The position numbers and the translations under genes were made by a program. 64,000 nt of DNA, from positions 65,438 through 129,437 of the forward strand of contig NZ_JBAJEY010000006.1 of NCBI RefSeq assembly GCF_039822285.1. The letters run 5' to 3'. Positions 26,918 through 34,851 of this stretch are shown here, piece after piece; within the stretch, counting starts at the first letter, position 1, and the number at the start of each line of letters is the position of its first letter. The notes beneath the pieces were generated by a model. It worked only from the letters and a program-made list of their open reading frames with translations, ran no database searches and was not told where the DNA came from. The stretch is from Thiofaba sp039822285 (GTDB lineage: Bacteria > Pseudomonadota > Gammaproteobacteria > Halothiobacillales > Halothiobacillaceae).

Positions 26918-27124
26918 ATGCCAGGGCTGCGCCTTGTGGCCGCAGGTCTGGTGGGGGTCCTCTGCATGGCATGCACACCGCAGCAGCGCTATGCCGGAGG
27001 GCAGTCCTACCAGCGTCATGCCTGCCAAAACATCCCGGATGAGGTGGATCGCACACGTTGCCTGGAGGCCGCGGGGACGACCCTCGAGGAATACCAGCGC
27101 AACAAGGAGGCCGTGGGGCGTTGA
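26918..27124 (+). CDS. Small exported protein, possible lipoprotein
   Basis: 68 aa. A hydrophobic leader (MPGLRLVAAGLVGVLCMAC) is followed by a short polar domain (QNIPDEVDRTRCLEAAGTT). The lipobox is imperfect (CMAC has Cys at -3). The ATG at 26918 is preceded by GAGGGGACGGG; an ATG at 26888 would prepend ten charged residues and weaken the signal peptide. It lies between glyA and nrdR on the same strand. Family and function not recognised. Confidence 0.6.
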   Translation: MPGLRLVAAGLVGVLCMACTPQQRYAGGQSYQRHACQNIPDEVDRTRCLEAAGTTLEEYQRNKEAVGR

Positions 27125-27154
27125 TGGCAGGGCAAAGGATGGAGGGCTTGGGTC

Positions 27155-27619
27155 ATGAGATGCCCCTTCTGCGGCGCTGAAGACACCCGCGTGGCGGATT
27201 CCCGCCTGACGCAGGATGGCACGCAGGTTCGTCGTCGGCGGGAGTGCCCCGCCTGCGGCGAGCGCTTCACCACCTTCGAGACCGCCGAGCTGCAGCTTCC
27301 GCGCATCATCAAGCGCGACGGCACGCGCGAGCTGTTCTCCGCGGACAAGCTGCGCCGCGGCATGTTGCGGGCGCTGGAAAAGCGCCCGGTGCCCACCGAG
27401 CGGGTCGAGGAGGCCATCGCCCACATCGAGCGCGAGCTGATGAAGCGCGGCGAGCGCGAAGTCGAGGCGCGGGTGGTCGGCGAGATGGTCATGGAGGCCC
27501 TGCGCAGGCTTGACCAGGTGGCCTACATCCGCTTCGCCTCGGTGTACAAGAGCTTCGAGGACGTCGCGGCCTTCCGCGAGCTGATCGAGCGCTTGCAGCA
27601 GGAGGCGCGGGGGCAGTGA
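27155..27619 (+). CDS. nrdR: Transcriptional repressor NrdR
   Basis: 154 aa. An N-terminal zinc ribbon (MRCPFCGAEDTRVADSR...RECPACGERFTTFE, two CxxC pairs) is followed by an ATP-cone domain (IIKRDGTRELFSADKLRRGM...). NrdR represses ribonucleotide reductase operons in response to dATP/ATP. Its place between glyA and ribD is conserved across gammaproteobacteria. Confidence 0.97.
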   Translation: MRCPFCGAEDTRVADSRLTQDGTQVRRRRECPACGERFTTFETAELQLPRIIKRDGTRELFSADKLRRGMLRALEKRPVPTERVEEAIAHIERELMKRGEREVEARVVGEMVMEALRRLDQVAYIRFASVYKSFEDVAAFRELIERLQQEARGQ

Positions 27620-27638
27620 CCGGCGAGGGATGCGCGGG

Positions 27639-28829
27639 ATGTTGATCCTCGATCCACGGAGCCCTCCGCCCACCGGCTTTGCCCTGTTCAACCTGGGCTT
27701 TAGGCCCTTCTTTCTTGCCGCTGCCCTGTGGGCGGTGCTGGCCATGGCCCTGTGGGGCCTTGCCCTGGCCCAGCCGTTCGCCGTGCTTCCGCTCACCCAT
27801 GCCTGGCATGGTCACGAAATGCTGTTCGGCTACGCGGTGGCGGTCATCGCAGGCTTCCTGCTGACCGCGGCGCGGAACTGGACCGGGGTGCGTACCCCGC
27901 AGGACCTGCCACTTGCCGCCATGCTCGCCTTGTGGGCCGCGCCCCGGCTGTTCCTGCCGTTTGCGCCGCCCGACCTCCTGCCCCTGCTTGCCGCGGCGGA
28001 TGTGGGCTTCGATCTGCTGCTTGCGGTGGTGCTTGCCCGCACCCTCTGGCACAACCCCGCCAACCGACTGATCTTCCCGTCTTTGTTGCTTCTGCTGGCG
28101 CTCGCCAACCTCGCCTGGTGGCTCGCCATGCTCGGCCTGTGGCCGGCGGGGCATGCCATGGGAGTCGCGCTGGGGCAGGGGGCCGTGATCGGGGTGCTGT
28201 TGGTGATGGGGGTGCGCGTGGCGCCGTTTTTCATCGAAAAGCGCCTGAACGTGCCGGTCACCGCCAGGGTGCCCGCGCGCGCCTACCGGACGGGGGCCGT
28301 GCTGTATGCCCTGCTGCTGCTCGCCGGGGTGTTCGGCGTGCCATGGCTCGAGTCCGGGCTCGCGGCGGCGCTCGGTCTGCTTGCGGTCTGGGTGCTTTGG
28401 CGCTGGTATGCCCCGGGCCTGTGGCGCGAGCCGCTGCTGTGGGTGCTTTGGCTGGCGGGGGTCTGGCTGGTCCTTGGGCTTGGGCTCGTCGCCATGGGCC
28501 AGGCAGCGGACCACGCCGGGCTTGCCGGGGCAGCCCGCCATGCCTTGCTCGCCGGGGGGGTGGGGCTGGCGACGGTCGGCATGATGGCGCGGGTGACGCT
28601 CGGCCACACCGGGCGGGCCGTCTACCCGGCCCCGCGCGGAACGCTGCCGGCCTTCCTGCTCGTGCTTGCCGGCGCTGTACTACGGGTGCTGGCCCCCGTG
28701 TTGGATCCTGCCGCCCTCGCCTGGGCCGCGCCGCTCGCGGCTCTGCTCTGGGGAGTGGCCTTTATCCTCTTCCTCGCCGTCTACGCGCCGATGCTTCTTC
28801 GTGCGCGCATCGATGGCAAGCCGGGATGA
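27639..28829 (+). CDS. nnrS: NnrS family haem-copper membrane protein
   Basis: About 396 aa with roughly twelve membrane helices. NnrS proteins carry haem and copper and protect against nitric oxide. Family marks are FALFNLGFRPFFLAAALWAV near the N terminus, the HAWHGHEMLFGYAVAVIAGF stretch with its histidines, RVAPFFIEKRL and GMMARVTLGHTGR. An ATG at 27630 is an alternative start; the one at 27639 has better spacing to GAGGG. It is inserted between nrdR and ribD, which are usually adjacent. Confidence 0.9.
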   Translation: MLILDPRSPPPTGFALFNLGFRPFFLAAALWAVLAMALWGLALAQPFAVLPLTHAWHGHEMLFGYAVAVIAGFLLTAARNWTGVRTPQDLPLAAMLALWAAPRLFLPFAPPDLLPLLAAADVGFDLLLAVVLARTLWHNPANRLIFPSLLLLLALANLAWWLAMLGLWPAGHAMGVALGQGAVIGVLLVMGVRVAPFFIEKRLNVPVTARVPARAYRTGAVLYALLLLAGVFGVPWLESGLAAALGLLAVWVLWRWYAPGLWREPLLWVLWLAGVWLVLGLGLVAMGQAADHAGLAGAARHALLAGGVGLATVGMMARVTLGHTGRAVYPAPRGTLPAFLLVLAGAVLRVLAPVLDPAALAWAAPLAALLWGVAFILFLAVYAPMLLRARIDGKPG

Positions 28830-28835
28830 TGGCGA

Positions 28836-30104
28836 ATGAGCGTGGATGACGTGCGCTACATGGCCCGCGCGCTGGAGCTTGCCCGGCGCGGTCTCTACAC
28901 CACCCACCCCAACCCCCGGGTCGGCTGTGTGATCGTACGCGAAGGTCGAATCGTCGGCGAGGGCTTCCACGCCCGTGCCGGCGAGCCGCATGCCGAGGTC
29001 CATGCCCTGCGCATGGCAGGCTCACGCGCGCACGGTGCAACGGCCTACGTCACCCTCGAGCCCTGCTGTCACCATGGCCGGACCGGGCCGTGCTCGAACG
29101 CCCTGATCGAGGCTGGGGTGGCGCGCGTGGTGATGGCCATGCGCGATCCCAATCCCAAGGTGGCTGGGGGCGGGGAGGCCATGCTGCGCGCCGCCGGCAT
29201 CGAGGTGCTCAGCGGGGTGCTGGAGGATGAGGCGCGTGCGCTGAATCAAGGCTTTATCCAGCGCATGACCCAAGGTCGCCCCTTCGTGCGCCTCAAATGG
29301 GGAGCCTCGCTCGATGGCCGAACGGCCTTGGCCAACGGCGCCAGTCAGTGGATCACGGGGCCCGAGGCCCGGCGGGATGTACAGTTCTGGCGTGCCCAGT
29401 CCTCCGCCATCCTCTCCAGCGCGGAGACGGTGCTCCGCGATCAGGCCCGGCTGAATGTGCGTTTAAGCGCCGATGAACTAGCCATTGAAGGGCCTGTGCG
29501 CCAGCCGGTGCGGGTGATCCTGGATCGAACATTACGCATGACTCCGCAGAGTGGTGTGTTTCTCCCCCTCTCCCCCGACCCCTCTCCCTCCAGGGGAGAG
29601 GGGGGCGTACCGCCAAACGCCATGCCGGTGGGCCCGCTGTGGATCTACACCGCAAGCCAGGACTTCGCCAAACGCGCTGAGTTGGGGCAGGCGGGAGCGG
29701 TGATCTTCGATGCGCCGCTGATGCCCCCCTCCCCCCTGGAGGGAGCTCTCGATGGCCGAACCCCGAAGGGGTTTCCGGCAGGGATGCCGGAAAGGACAGA
29801 GAGGAGGGATCAGGGGTCGGGGGAGAGGGGGCTCGACCTTGACAGGATCCTCCACGATCTCGCCCGCCGCGAGATCAACGAAGTCTGGGTCGAGGCCGGG
29901 GCGCGTCTCGGCGGGGCCCTGCTCGCCGCGGGCCTTGTCGATGAGCTGATCCTCTATCTTGCCCCCACGCTCCTTGGGCATACCGCCCAGCCCTTGGCGG
30001 TCCTGCCGGAACTTGCGCGCTTGGATCAGGCTCGGCGCTGGCACTGGCAGGATGTGCGCCGGGTGGGGGGCGACCTGCGCCTGATCCTCCACCCTTCGGC
30101 CTGA
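28836..30104 (+). CDS. ribD: Riboflavin biosynthesis deaminase/reductase RibD, with two repeat insertions
   Basis: Bifunctional enzyme for the second and third steps of riboflavin synthesis. The N-terminal deaminase domain has the zinc ligands GEPHAEVHAL and EPCCHHGRTGPC; the C-terminal reductase domain starts near GRPFVRLKWGASLDGRTALANG. The protein is 422 aa, about 50 more than usual. The excess equals two in-frame repeat insertions in the reductase domain, 14 codons at 29564-29605 (LPLSPDPSPSRGEGG) and 36 codons at 29724-29831. Downstream conserved parts resume (EINEVWVEAGARLGGALLAAGL). The frame is intact, so it is probably functional, although the inserts must lie in surface loops. Confidence 0.93.
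   Translation: MSVDDVRYMARALELARRGLYTTHPNPRVGCVIVREGRIVGEGFHARAGEPHAEVHALRMAGSRAHGATAYVTLEPCCHHGRTGPCSNALIEAGVARVVMAMRDPNPKVAGGGEAMLRAAGIEVLSGVLEDEARALNQGFIQRMTQGRPFVRLKWGASLDGRTALANGASQWITGPEARRDVQFWRAQSSAILSSAETVLRDQARLNVRLSADELAIEGPVRQPVRVILDRTLRMTPQSGVFLPLSPDPSPSRGEGGVPPNAMPVGPLWIYTASQDFAKRAELGQAGAVIFDAPLMPPSPLEGALDGRTPKGFPAGMPERTERRDQGSGERGLDLDRILHDLARREINEVWVEAGARLGGALLAAGLVDELILYLAPTLLGHTAQPLAVLPELARLDQARRWHWQDVRRVGGDLRLILHPSA
29564..29605. repeat. Family A repeat inside ribD
   Basis: 42 bases, a C-run arm followed by a CCTCTCCCTCCAGGGGAGAGG hairpin as in the intergenic copies. The length is a multiple of three, so the ribD frame is kept. Confidence 0.8.
29724..29831. repeat. Compound family A repeat inside ribD
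   Basis: 108 bases (36 codons). Outer arms are CCCCCCTCCCCCCTGGAGGG and GGGTCGGGGGAGAGGGGG. They enclose a small hairpin around GAACCCCGAAGGGGTTTC and another at CCGGCAGGGATGCCGG. The ribD frame is kept across it. Confidence 0.75.
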
Positions 30105-30176
30105 GCGGTTTGCCTGCTCGGAGGGGTTTGGTGATAAGTTTCCCTGATCGCTGATTGCAGACCGATGGAGCGTCCG

Positions 30177-30605
30177 ATGCTGGAACCCCTCAAGACCACC
30201 CTCGATTTCGCCGTCCTCGGCCTGCTTGGGCTGATGAGCGTGATGATGCTGGCGATGGCGATCGAGCGCTGGAGCTATTACCGGCGGGTCGATCTGGCCG
30301 GCTTCACCCATCCGGACACGCTCAACATCGCGCTGACCCGCAACCTGACCTGGATTTACACGGTCGGCGCGAATGCCCCCTACGTCGGCTTGCTCGGCAC
30401 CGTGTTCGGCATCCTCATCACCTTCTATGAGATGGGGCAAGGCGGCCAGGTGGACGTGAACCACATCATGCTCGGCCTTGCGCTGGCACTGAAGGCGACC
30501 GCGGCGGGGCTCTTGGTCGCCATCCCCTCGATCATGATCTACAACGGCCTGACCCGGCGGGTGGAGGTCTTGATGGGCCAGTGGCGGGCGCTCAAGGGCC
30601 TGTGA
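30177..30605 (+). CDS. exbB: ExbB/TolQ-family proton channel subunit (short type)
   Basis: 142 aa with three membrane helices (FAVLGLLGLMSVMMLAMAIE, NAPYVGLLGTVFGILITFYE and LALKATAAGLLVAIPSIMIY). This is the short ExbB type found in compact TonB systems. Conserved GLLGTVxGI and the ALKATAAGLLVAIP channel motif are present. The ATG at 30177 has GGAG six bases upstream; an ATG at 30165 does not. First gene of exbB-exbD-tonB, 72 bases after ribD. Confidence 0.92.
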   Translation: MLEPLKTTLDFAVLGLLGLMSVMMLAMAIERWSYYRRVDLAGFTHPDTLNIALTRNLTWIYTVGANAPYVGLLGTVFGILITFYEMGQGGQVDVNHIMLGLALALKATAAGLLVAIPSIMIYNGLTRRVEVLMGQWRALKGL

Positions 30606-30606
30606 G

Positions 30607-30984
30607 ATGAAGCGCTTCGACCAGATCAATGTCATTCCCTTCATCGACATCATGCTGGTGCTCCTGGCCATCGTCCTCACCACCGCCACCTTCGTCGCCC
30701 AGGGGCGCATCCCGCTCAAGCTTCCCGAGGCCGAGCACGCTGCCCAGCCCGCCAGCGAGAAGCCGATGGAGATCAGCATCGACGAGGCGCGCAAGGTCTA
30801 CCTTGGTGGGGCCCCCGTGCACCTGATCGAACTGGACCAGCAACTCGCCCATGCTGCGCGCGAGCAGGCCATCCTCCTGCGCGTGGACGCCGGCGTGCCC
30901 TTCAGCGATTTTGTTCAGGTGCTCGACCTGCTGCAGAAATACCATCTTGAGCGGGTGAGCATCGTCACGGTGCGCAAGGGGTGA
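30607..30984 (+). CDS. exbD: ExbD/TolR-family protein
   Basis: 125 aa. A short cytoplasmic start (MKRFDQINVIPFIDIMLVLL) contains the conserved membrane aspartate of the proton path (IPFIDIMLVLLAIVLT). One membrane helix is followed by a periplasmic domain (ISIDEARKVYLGGAPVHLIEL). It lies two bases after exbB and works with it to energise TonB. Confidence 0.93.
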   Translation: MKRFDQINVIPFIDIMLVLLAIVLTTATFVAQGRIPLKLPEAEHAAQPASEKPMEISIDEARKVYLGGAPVHLIELDQQLAHAAREQAILLRVDAGVPFSDFVQVLDLLQKYHLERVSIVTVRKG

Positions 30985-31733
30985 GGGGGGCGGAAGGCCG
31001 GGCACGCCCGGCATGGATCGCCTCGCTGCTCATCCACGGGGTGCTGATCGCGCTCATCGCCTGGTGGCTGACGGAGCGTTCCAGCCTCACCCCCGCGCCG
31101 GCCACGCCGGTGCCACTGACGCTTGCGATGTTCCAGGCCCCCGCTCCGGTCGAGCGACCCGCCCCGGCGGAACCCGCGCCCGCAGAGGAGGCGCCCCCCT
31201 TGCAGGGAGTTCCGGAGCAGCCCCCTATCGAGCGTCCGGAGCCGAAGCCGATCCCCGTGAAGCCGAGGCCCGCCAAGGCCGCGCCCCCCAAGCCGGCCGC
31301 GCCCGCCGTCGAGCCAGCCCGGGCGCGGCCGGTCGAGTCTGCGGTGGCTTCCGAGGCTCCCGTCGCGTCTCCGTCACCGGCCCCCCTGCCCGTCGTGCAG
31401 CCTCCCGCGGCGCAGCCGGTGACACCGGCGCCTGATCCTGCGTTGGAGGATGGCTACCGTGCCCGCATTCGCCAGGCGGTCGACGAGCACAAGCACTATC
31501 CGCGCATGGCACGGCGCCTGGGGCTGGAGGGGCGGGTGGTGGTGGCCTTCACCGTGGGGGCGGATGGCCGACTGGCTGGGGTGCGGCTGGTGGAGAGCTC
31601 GGGCAGCGAGCTGCTCGATGAGGCAGCCCTCGAGGCCGTGCGCCAGGCGGCTCCGTTCCCGCCCTTCCCGGCCGGGATCGAGCGCCGGCAGTGGGATTTC
31701 ACCCTGCCGTTGTCGTTCGCCTTGGAGAGGTAA
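30981..31733 (+). CDS. tonB: TonB energy-transducing protein
   Basis: 250 aa from a GTG at 30981 that overlaps the exbD stop. One N-terminal membrane anchor (IASLLIHGVLIALIAWWL) carries the SxxxH-type pattern seen in TonB helices. A long Pro/Glu/Lys-rich periplasmic spacer (EPKPIPVKPRPAKAAPPKP) leads to the C-terminal domain (YPRMARRLGLEGRVVVAFTV...GSELLDEAALEAVRQA). It couples the proton gradient to outer-membrane receptors. No TonB-dependent receptor is encoded in this window. Confidence 0.94.
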   Translation: MRGAEGRARPAWIASLLIHGVLIALIAWWLTERSSLTPAPATPVPLTLAMFQAPAPVERPAPAEPAPAEEAPPLQGVPEQPPIERPEPKPIPVKPRPAKAAPPKPAAPAVEPARARPVESAVASEAPVASPSPAPLPVVQPPAAQPVTPAPDPALEDGYRARIRQAVDEHKHYPRMARRLGLEGRVVVAFTVGADGRLAGVRLVESSGSELLDEAALEAVRQAAPFPPFPAGIERRQWDFTLPLSFALER

Positions 31734-31754
31734 GGTTGTGGCGTCGCTCATCCC

Positions 31755-31807
31755 ATGGGGGAGCGGCGCCTCGCCGCGATGGGCGGATCGGTCCGGGGCA
31801 GGCCTCC
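31755..31807. repeat. Degenerate family B repeat
   Basis: Contains GGGGAGCGGCGCCTCGCCGCG and a right arm GGTCCGGGGCAGGCCTCC, diverged from the family B consensus. It lies between convergent tonB and the small membrane protein gene. Confidence 0.5.
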
Positions 31808-31816
31808 GTCCATGCT

Positions 31817-32266
31817 TTATGGCCGGCGCAGGCCGCAGCGGCGCTGGGCCTGGACCGCACCGATCAGGTGGGCGAACAGCAGCACGGGCAACAGAAAGCC
31901 CGCGAGCAGGTGGATGCCGAGGGCAACCTGCCCGATAAGTTCGTCGCCGTAGTAGAGCACAAGCCCGCTGACGACCAATAGACCAAAAGCCACCAGCAGC
32001 AGGATGGCGGAGAAGACATTCTCCCGCCGTACCCAGCCCGCCCGCATGTGCACCGTCCAGAGTGCGCCGAGCAGCATCAGCGTGGTGAAGAAGCTCGCGG
32101 CATGGAGGGCGGCGGCCCAGGTGCGTTGACCGCCCAGCGACCACAGGCCGAGGTCCAGGCCGAGCCGGGTATCGAGCGCGTTGGGCACGAGCGCAAGGCC
32201 ACTGGCGAACAGCAGGGTGAGGGTGGCGAAGAGGATGCGGACGAAGCCCGCCGGATAACCGTTCAC
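31817..32266 (-). CDS. Small four-helix membrane protein with paired histidines (cytochrome b-like)
   Basis: 149 aa with four predicted membrane helices. Two helices carry histidine pairs: H..H in LHAASFFTTLMLLGALWTVH (18 apart) and H..H in IHLLAGFLLPVLLFAH (14 apart), positions that could hold b-type haem. The start is GTG at 32266 with GGAG six bases upstream. It is the last gene of a minus-strand set with ApbE, an FMN-binding protein and a beta-barrel protein, so an electron-transfer role to a flavinylated partner is plausible. The family name is not certain. Confidence 0.65.
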   Translation of the reverse strand: MNGYPAGFVRILFATLTLLFASGLALVPNALDTRLGLDLGLWSLGGQRTWAAALHAASFFTTLMLLGALWTVHMRAGWVRRENVFSAILLLVAFGLLVVSGLVLYYGDELIGQVALGIHLLAGFLLPVLLFAHLIGAVQAQRRCGLRRP

Positions 32267-32285
32267 ATGAATCTCCGGAGACGAT

Positions 32286-32515
32286 GTAGGAGCGCCCCCG
32301 CCGCGGTGGGGCAGGGGTTATCGGCCCGAGGGCGGGCCTCCTACGTTTTGCCTGTAGGAGCCGCGCCCTCGCCGCGATGGGCAAGAGGCCATCGGCCCGG
32401 GGCGGGCCTCCTACGTTTTTGCTTGCAGGAGCGGCGCCCCTGCCGCGATGGGGCATGAGGCCATCGGCCCGGGGGCGGGCCTCCTACGTCAGGAGCACGG
32501 GCCTCGCCGCGATGG
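32286..32515. repeat. Tandem array of family B REP-like palindromes
   Basis: Three full copies (32286-32344, 32354-32414, 32426-32487) and a partial one (32491-32515) in head-to-tail order, spaced by 9-11 bases containing TTTTGCCT or TTTTTGCTT. Each runs from GTAGGAG or GCAGGAG through GCCGCGATGG to CGGGCCTCCTAC. They fill the gap between the membrane protein gene and apbE. This is not CRISPR: the copies are palindromic and spacers are short and alike. Confidence 0.85.
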
Positions 32516-32521
32516 ATTCTA

Positions 32522-33379
32522 TCAGTGTTCCCCGCCGTCCTCTCCCGCAACGATCAGCCGGCCGCCCAGTTTCGCGATGCGTGCGTGCCGTTCATCGTCC
32601 GGCGCCAGCGCCGCGACCTTGGTCAGCGCGTCCGCTCGCCAGGCCTCGCCTGCCATGACCGTCCAGGCCCTCGGGCAGGCGGAAAAATGCGGGCAAGCCG
32701 CGCCGTCGCAGCCGGCAGGCGTGACGATGCAGGATGGGAATCGCCCCTGGTCCTCCAGTGACAGGCCGACCGCGGAGGTCGCCATCGCCGTGTTGTGGAA
32801 GGAACCGAGGGGGCTGATTGCGCCGCTGGCCTCGCGCACCGCGATCGGTACGGGGTCGGGGCCGAACAGGCGCAGATCGCCGCCGGCGTTGACCACCCCC
32901 CGGGTCACGCCGTGCGCCAGCAGGGCGTGCACGGCGGCATCCACGGCAAAGCCCTTGGCGATGCCGTCGAGGGTGATCACCACCGGGCGTTTGAGCCGCA
33001 CGCGCAGGCGGGGCAGCAGTTCGAGGGCATCCCAGCCCTCTTCGTCCAGCGTGGGGAAGCCGTGGTCGGGAAGCCTCCCCGTGCGCACCAGCCGTCCGCC
33101 GACGCTGAAGTCGAACAGCCCCTGGCTATCACGCGCCACGTGGCGAGCAAGACAGAGGACGCGGAAGGTGGAGGGGCTGACCGCCACGGGCCGTTTCCAG
33201 GCGTAGAGGTTGATGCGCGAGAGGTCGCTCTCCGCATCGAAGAAGCTCATCTGCCGCTGCACCGCGTCGATGGCCGAAAAGGCCGCCTCGATGCCCGTCT
33301 CGGCAAGGCGGGCGGGCGCGCGCGCTTGGATCTCGACGAAGGTGCCGAGCAGCGGCCGCATGCGTCGGATGCCCTGCAT
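32522..33379 (-). CDS. apbE: FAD:protein FMN transferase ApbE
   Basis: 285 aa. Transfers FMN from FAD covalently to a threonine/serine of extracytoplasmic flavoproteins. Family marks are MRPLLGTFVEI, the DAVQRQMSFFDAESDLSRIN helix, the GLFDFSVGG loop, ITLDGIAKGFAVDAAV and VVNAGGDLRLFG, and MATSAVG with metal ligands nearby. The start is ATG at 33379 with GAGG eight bases upstream. I see no obvious signal peptide or lipobox, unlike many ApbE proteins. It lies 10 bases after an FMN-binding domain gene, its likely substrate. Confidence 0.93.
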   Translation of the reverse strand: MQGIRRMRPLLGTFVEIQARAPARLAETGIEAAFSAIDAVQRQMSFFDAESDLSRINLYAWKRPVAVSPSTFRVLCLARHVARDSQGLFDFSVGGRLVRTGRLPDHGFPTLDEEGWDALELLPRLRVRLKRPVVITLDGIAKGFAVDAAVHALLAHGVTRGVVNAGGDLRLFGPDPVPIAVREASGAISPLGSFHNTAMATSAVGLSLEDQGRFPSCIVTPAGCDGAACPHFSACPRAWTVMAGEAWRADALTKVAALAPDDERHARIAKLGGRLIVAGEDGGEH

Positions 33380-33389
33380 GGGTCTGACC

Positions 33390-33932
33390 TCAGGGGGTTG
33401 CAAGAAACAGCTTTTGGATGACCAGCAGGCGCTTCACCCCCAGCATGACATTGCGACAGGAGAGGGTGGCGCCGCTGATGTTCGGCACGTCCTGATCCAG
33501 CTTGAACGGGTCGGCCAGGGTCTTGCCCTCCAGGGTCTTGCGCCAGCTGGCCTCGCGGATCTGGTCGCCATGCGTCTCCTTGAACACCATCACCTCCACG
33601 CCCTTCACCTTGCCTTCTGGCAGGAGCCCCGCAGCATAGGTGATGAACTCGTGCTTGCCGACCACGTTGTCGACGATGAACCAACCGATCAACTGGCCGT
33701 TTTTCTCCGCGCGCCAGACATCCTGCCGCTCCCAGCGCTGTTTGACGCCGGCCTGGTCGGAGATGGCCTCGCGCTGCGGCTCGGAGAGCAGCAGCGGCGT
33801 GGCGACGAAGCGGTCGGCCTCGGGAAAGATTGCCTTCTGCGCCTGCTCGGTGGTGAGGTATTCGATGGCATGGGCCGGCCCGGCCACCATGGCCGCCGCG
33901 GGGAGGATGAGGAGGGGGGCGAATTCACGCAT
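33390..33932 (-). CDS. Exported FMN-binding-domain protein (ApbE substrate)
   Basis: 180 aa with a signal peptide (LLILPAAAMVAGPAHA). The FMN_bind domain has GWFIVDNVVGKHEFITYAAG and the flavinylation motif SGAT in DVPNISGATLSCR, whose threonine would carry the covalent FMN. It is similar to the single-domain flavoproteins of NosR/RnfG relatives. Operon with apbE and a beta-barrel gene. Probable periplasmic electron carrier. Confidence 0.88.
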   Translation of the reverse strand: MREFAPLLILPAAAMVAGPAHAIEYLTTEQAQKAIFPEADRFVATPLLLSEPQREAISDQAGVKQRWERQDVWRAEKNGQLIGWFIVDNVVGKHEFITYAAGLLPEGKVKGVEVMVFKETHGDQIREASWRKTLEGKTLADPFKLDQDVPNISGATLSCRNVMLGVKRLLVIQKLFLATP

Positions 33933-33942
33933 GATGGGGCCT

Positions 33943-34833
33943 TCAGAAGTTGTAACCGAGCTTCAGGCGGACCTCGTATTTCTCGTGGTCGGCCAGGTGG
34001 CGCCCGGTGCGGTTGTCGTTGCTCTCGTCGGAGCCCGCGAGCTGGTTGGCATAGGTCAAGGTGGCCCACCAACGCTTGCCGCCGTAGTGGAGGCTCGGCC
34101 CGGCGAAGGCATCCCAGTGGTCGAACTCCCAGGCCCCCCCTGCAGGTTTGAGCATCTCCACATCCACCCAGCCCTCGACGCCCGCGAACCAATTGGGCGC
34201 GAAGCGGTAGGCCACGCCGCTTCTCAGGCGCGGGGCGATGGCATAGTCCGTCCCCTCGCCGCCACGCGGCCGCCAGGACTCGGCTTCGAGCTCCAGGTTG
34301 GTGAGCCATTGCAGCTGGCCGTCGAGGTAGGGCTTCTGGAAGATGACCTTGCCCTCCAACTCGAAGCCTTGGCCTTTCTCACCGGTGATGCTGTCCACGG
34401 TGTCGTACGTCACCTCGCCGTACAGGGCGACGCCCAGGTCGTCCTTGTAGGGGGAGAGCAGCATGTGCTTCACCTCGGCCGAAACGCCAGAGAACTGGGT
34501 CTTGTTCAAGCTGCCGGTGATCTCCGGTGCATCCAGAGGCCCGGCGCAACCCTCTGCGCCGCAGTCATAGTCGTGGCGGTAACCGTTGAGGTAGACCGAG
34601 GCGGAGGTGCGGTCGGTGACACCGTACTCGTATTCCGCCCGCAGGTACTGGGCCGCGTAATTGCCGCGCCGCTTGTCCCCGTGGTGGGTGATCCACAGAT
34701 AGCCTTCCGCCGCGCCCTTGGGCAGGGTCTCGGCGCCCATGGTGTAGCCGAGCAGGTTTTCGTCGGCGAAGGTCAGGGGGGGCAGAAGAACGGTGGCGGA
34801 GAGCACGGAAGCGAGGGTGGTGCGGGAAAACAT
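33943..34833 (-). CDS. Probable outer-membrane beta-barrel protein (DUF6662-like)
   Basis: 296 aa with a signal peptide (LASVLSATVLLPPLTFA). The rest is rich in alternating aromatic/polar strands (GYLWITHHGDKRRGNYAAQY, LGVALYGEVTYDTVDS, KRWWATLTYANQLAG) and ends in KYEVRLKLGYNF, a terminal phenylalanine strand typical of outer-membrane barrels. Too short for a TonB-dependent receptor. The ATG at 34833 is used; a TTG at 34842 is the alternative. First gene of the minus-strand flavinylation set, preceded by a Fur-box-like sequence. The DUF name is from memory. Confidence 0.7.
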   Translation of the reverse strand: MFSRTTLASVLSATVLLPPLTFADENLLGYTMGAETLPKGAAEGYLWITHHGDKRRGNYAAQYLRAEYEYGVTDRTSASVYLNGYRHDYDCGAEGCAGPLDAPEITGSLNKTQFSGVSAEVKHMLLSPYKDDLGVALYGEVTYDTVDSITGEKGQGFELEGKVIFQKPYLDGQLQWLTNLELEAESWRPRGGEGTDYAIAPRLRSGVAYRFAPNWFAGVEGWVDVEMLKPAGGAWEFDHWDAFAGPSLHYGGKRWWATLTYANQLAGSDESNDNRTGRHLADHEKYEVRLKLGYNF

Positions 34834-34851
34834 GATGTTCAATCCATTTCT

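Noticed and set aside
32286..32515. Possible CRISPR array
   Set aside because: Units are palindromic, imperfect, differ in length and are separated by short similar spacers; no cas genes nearby.
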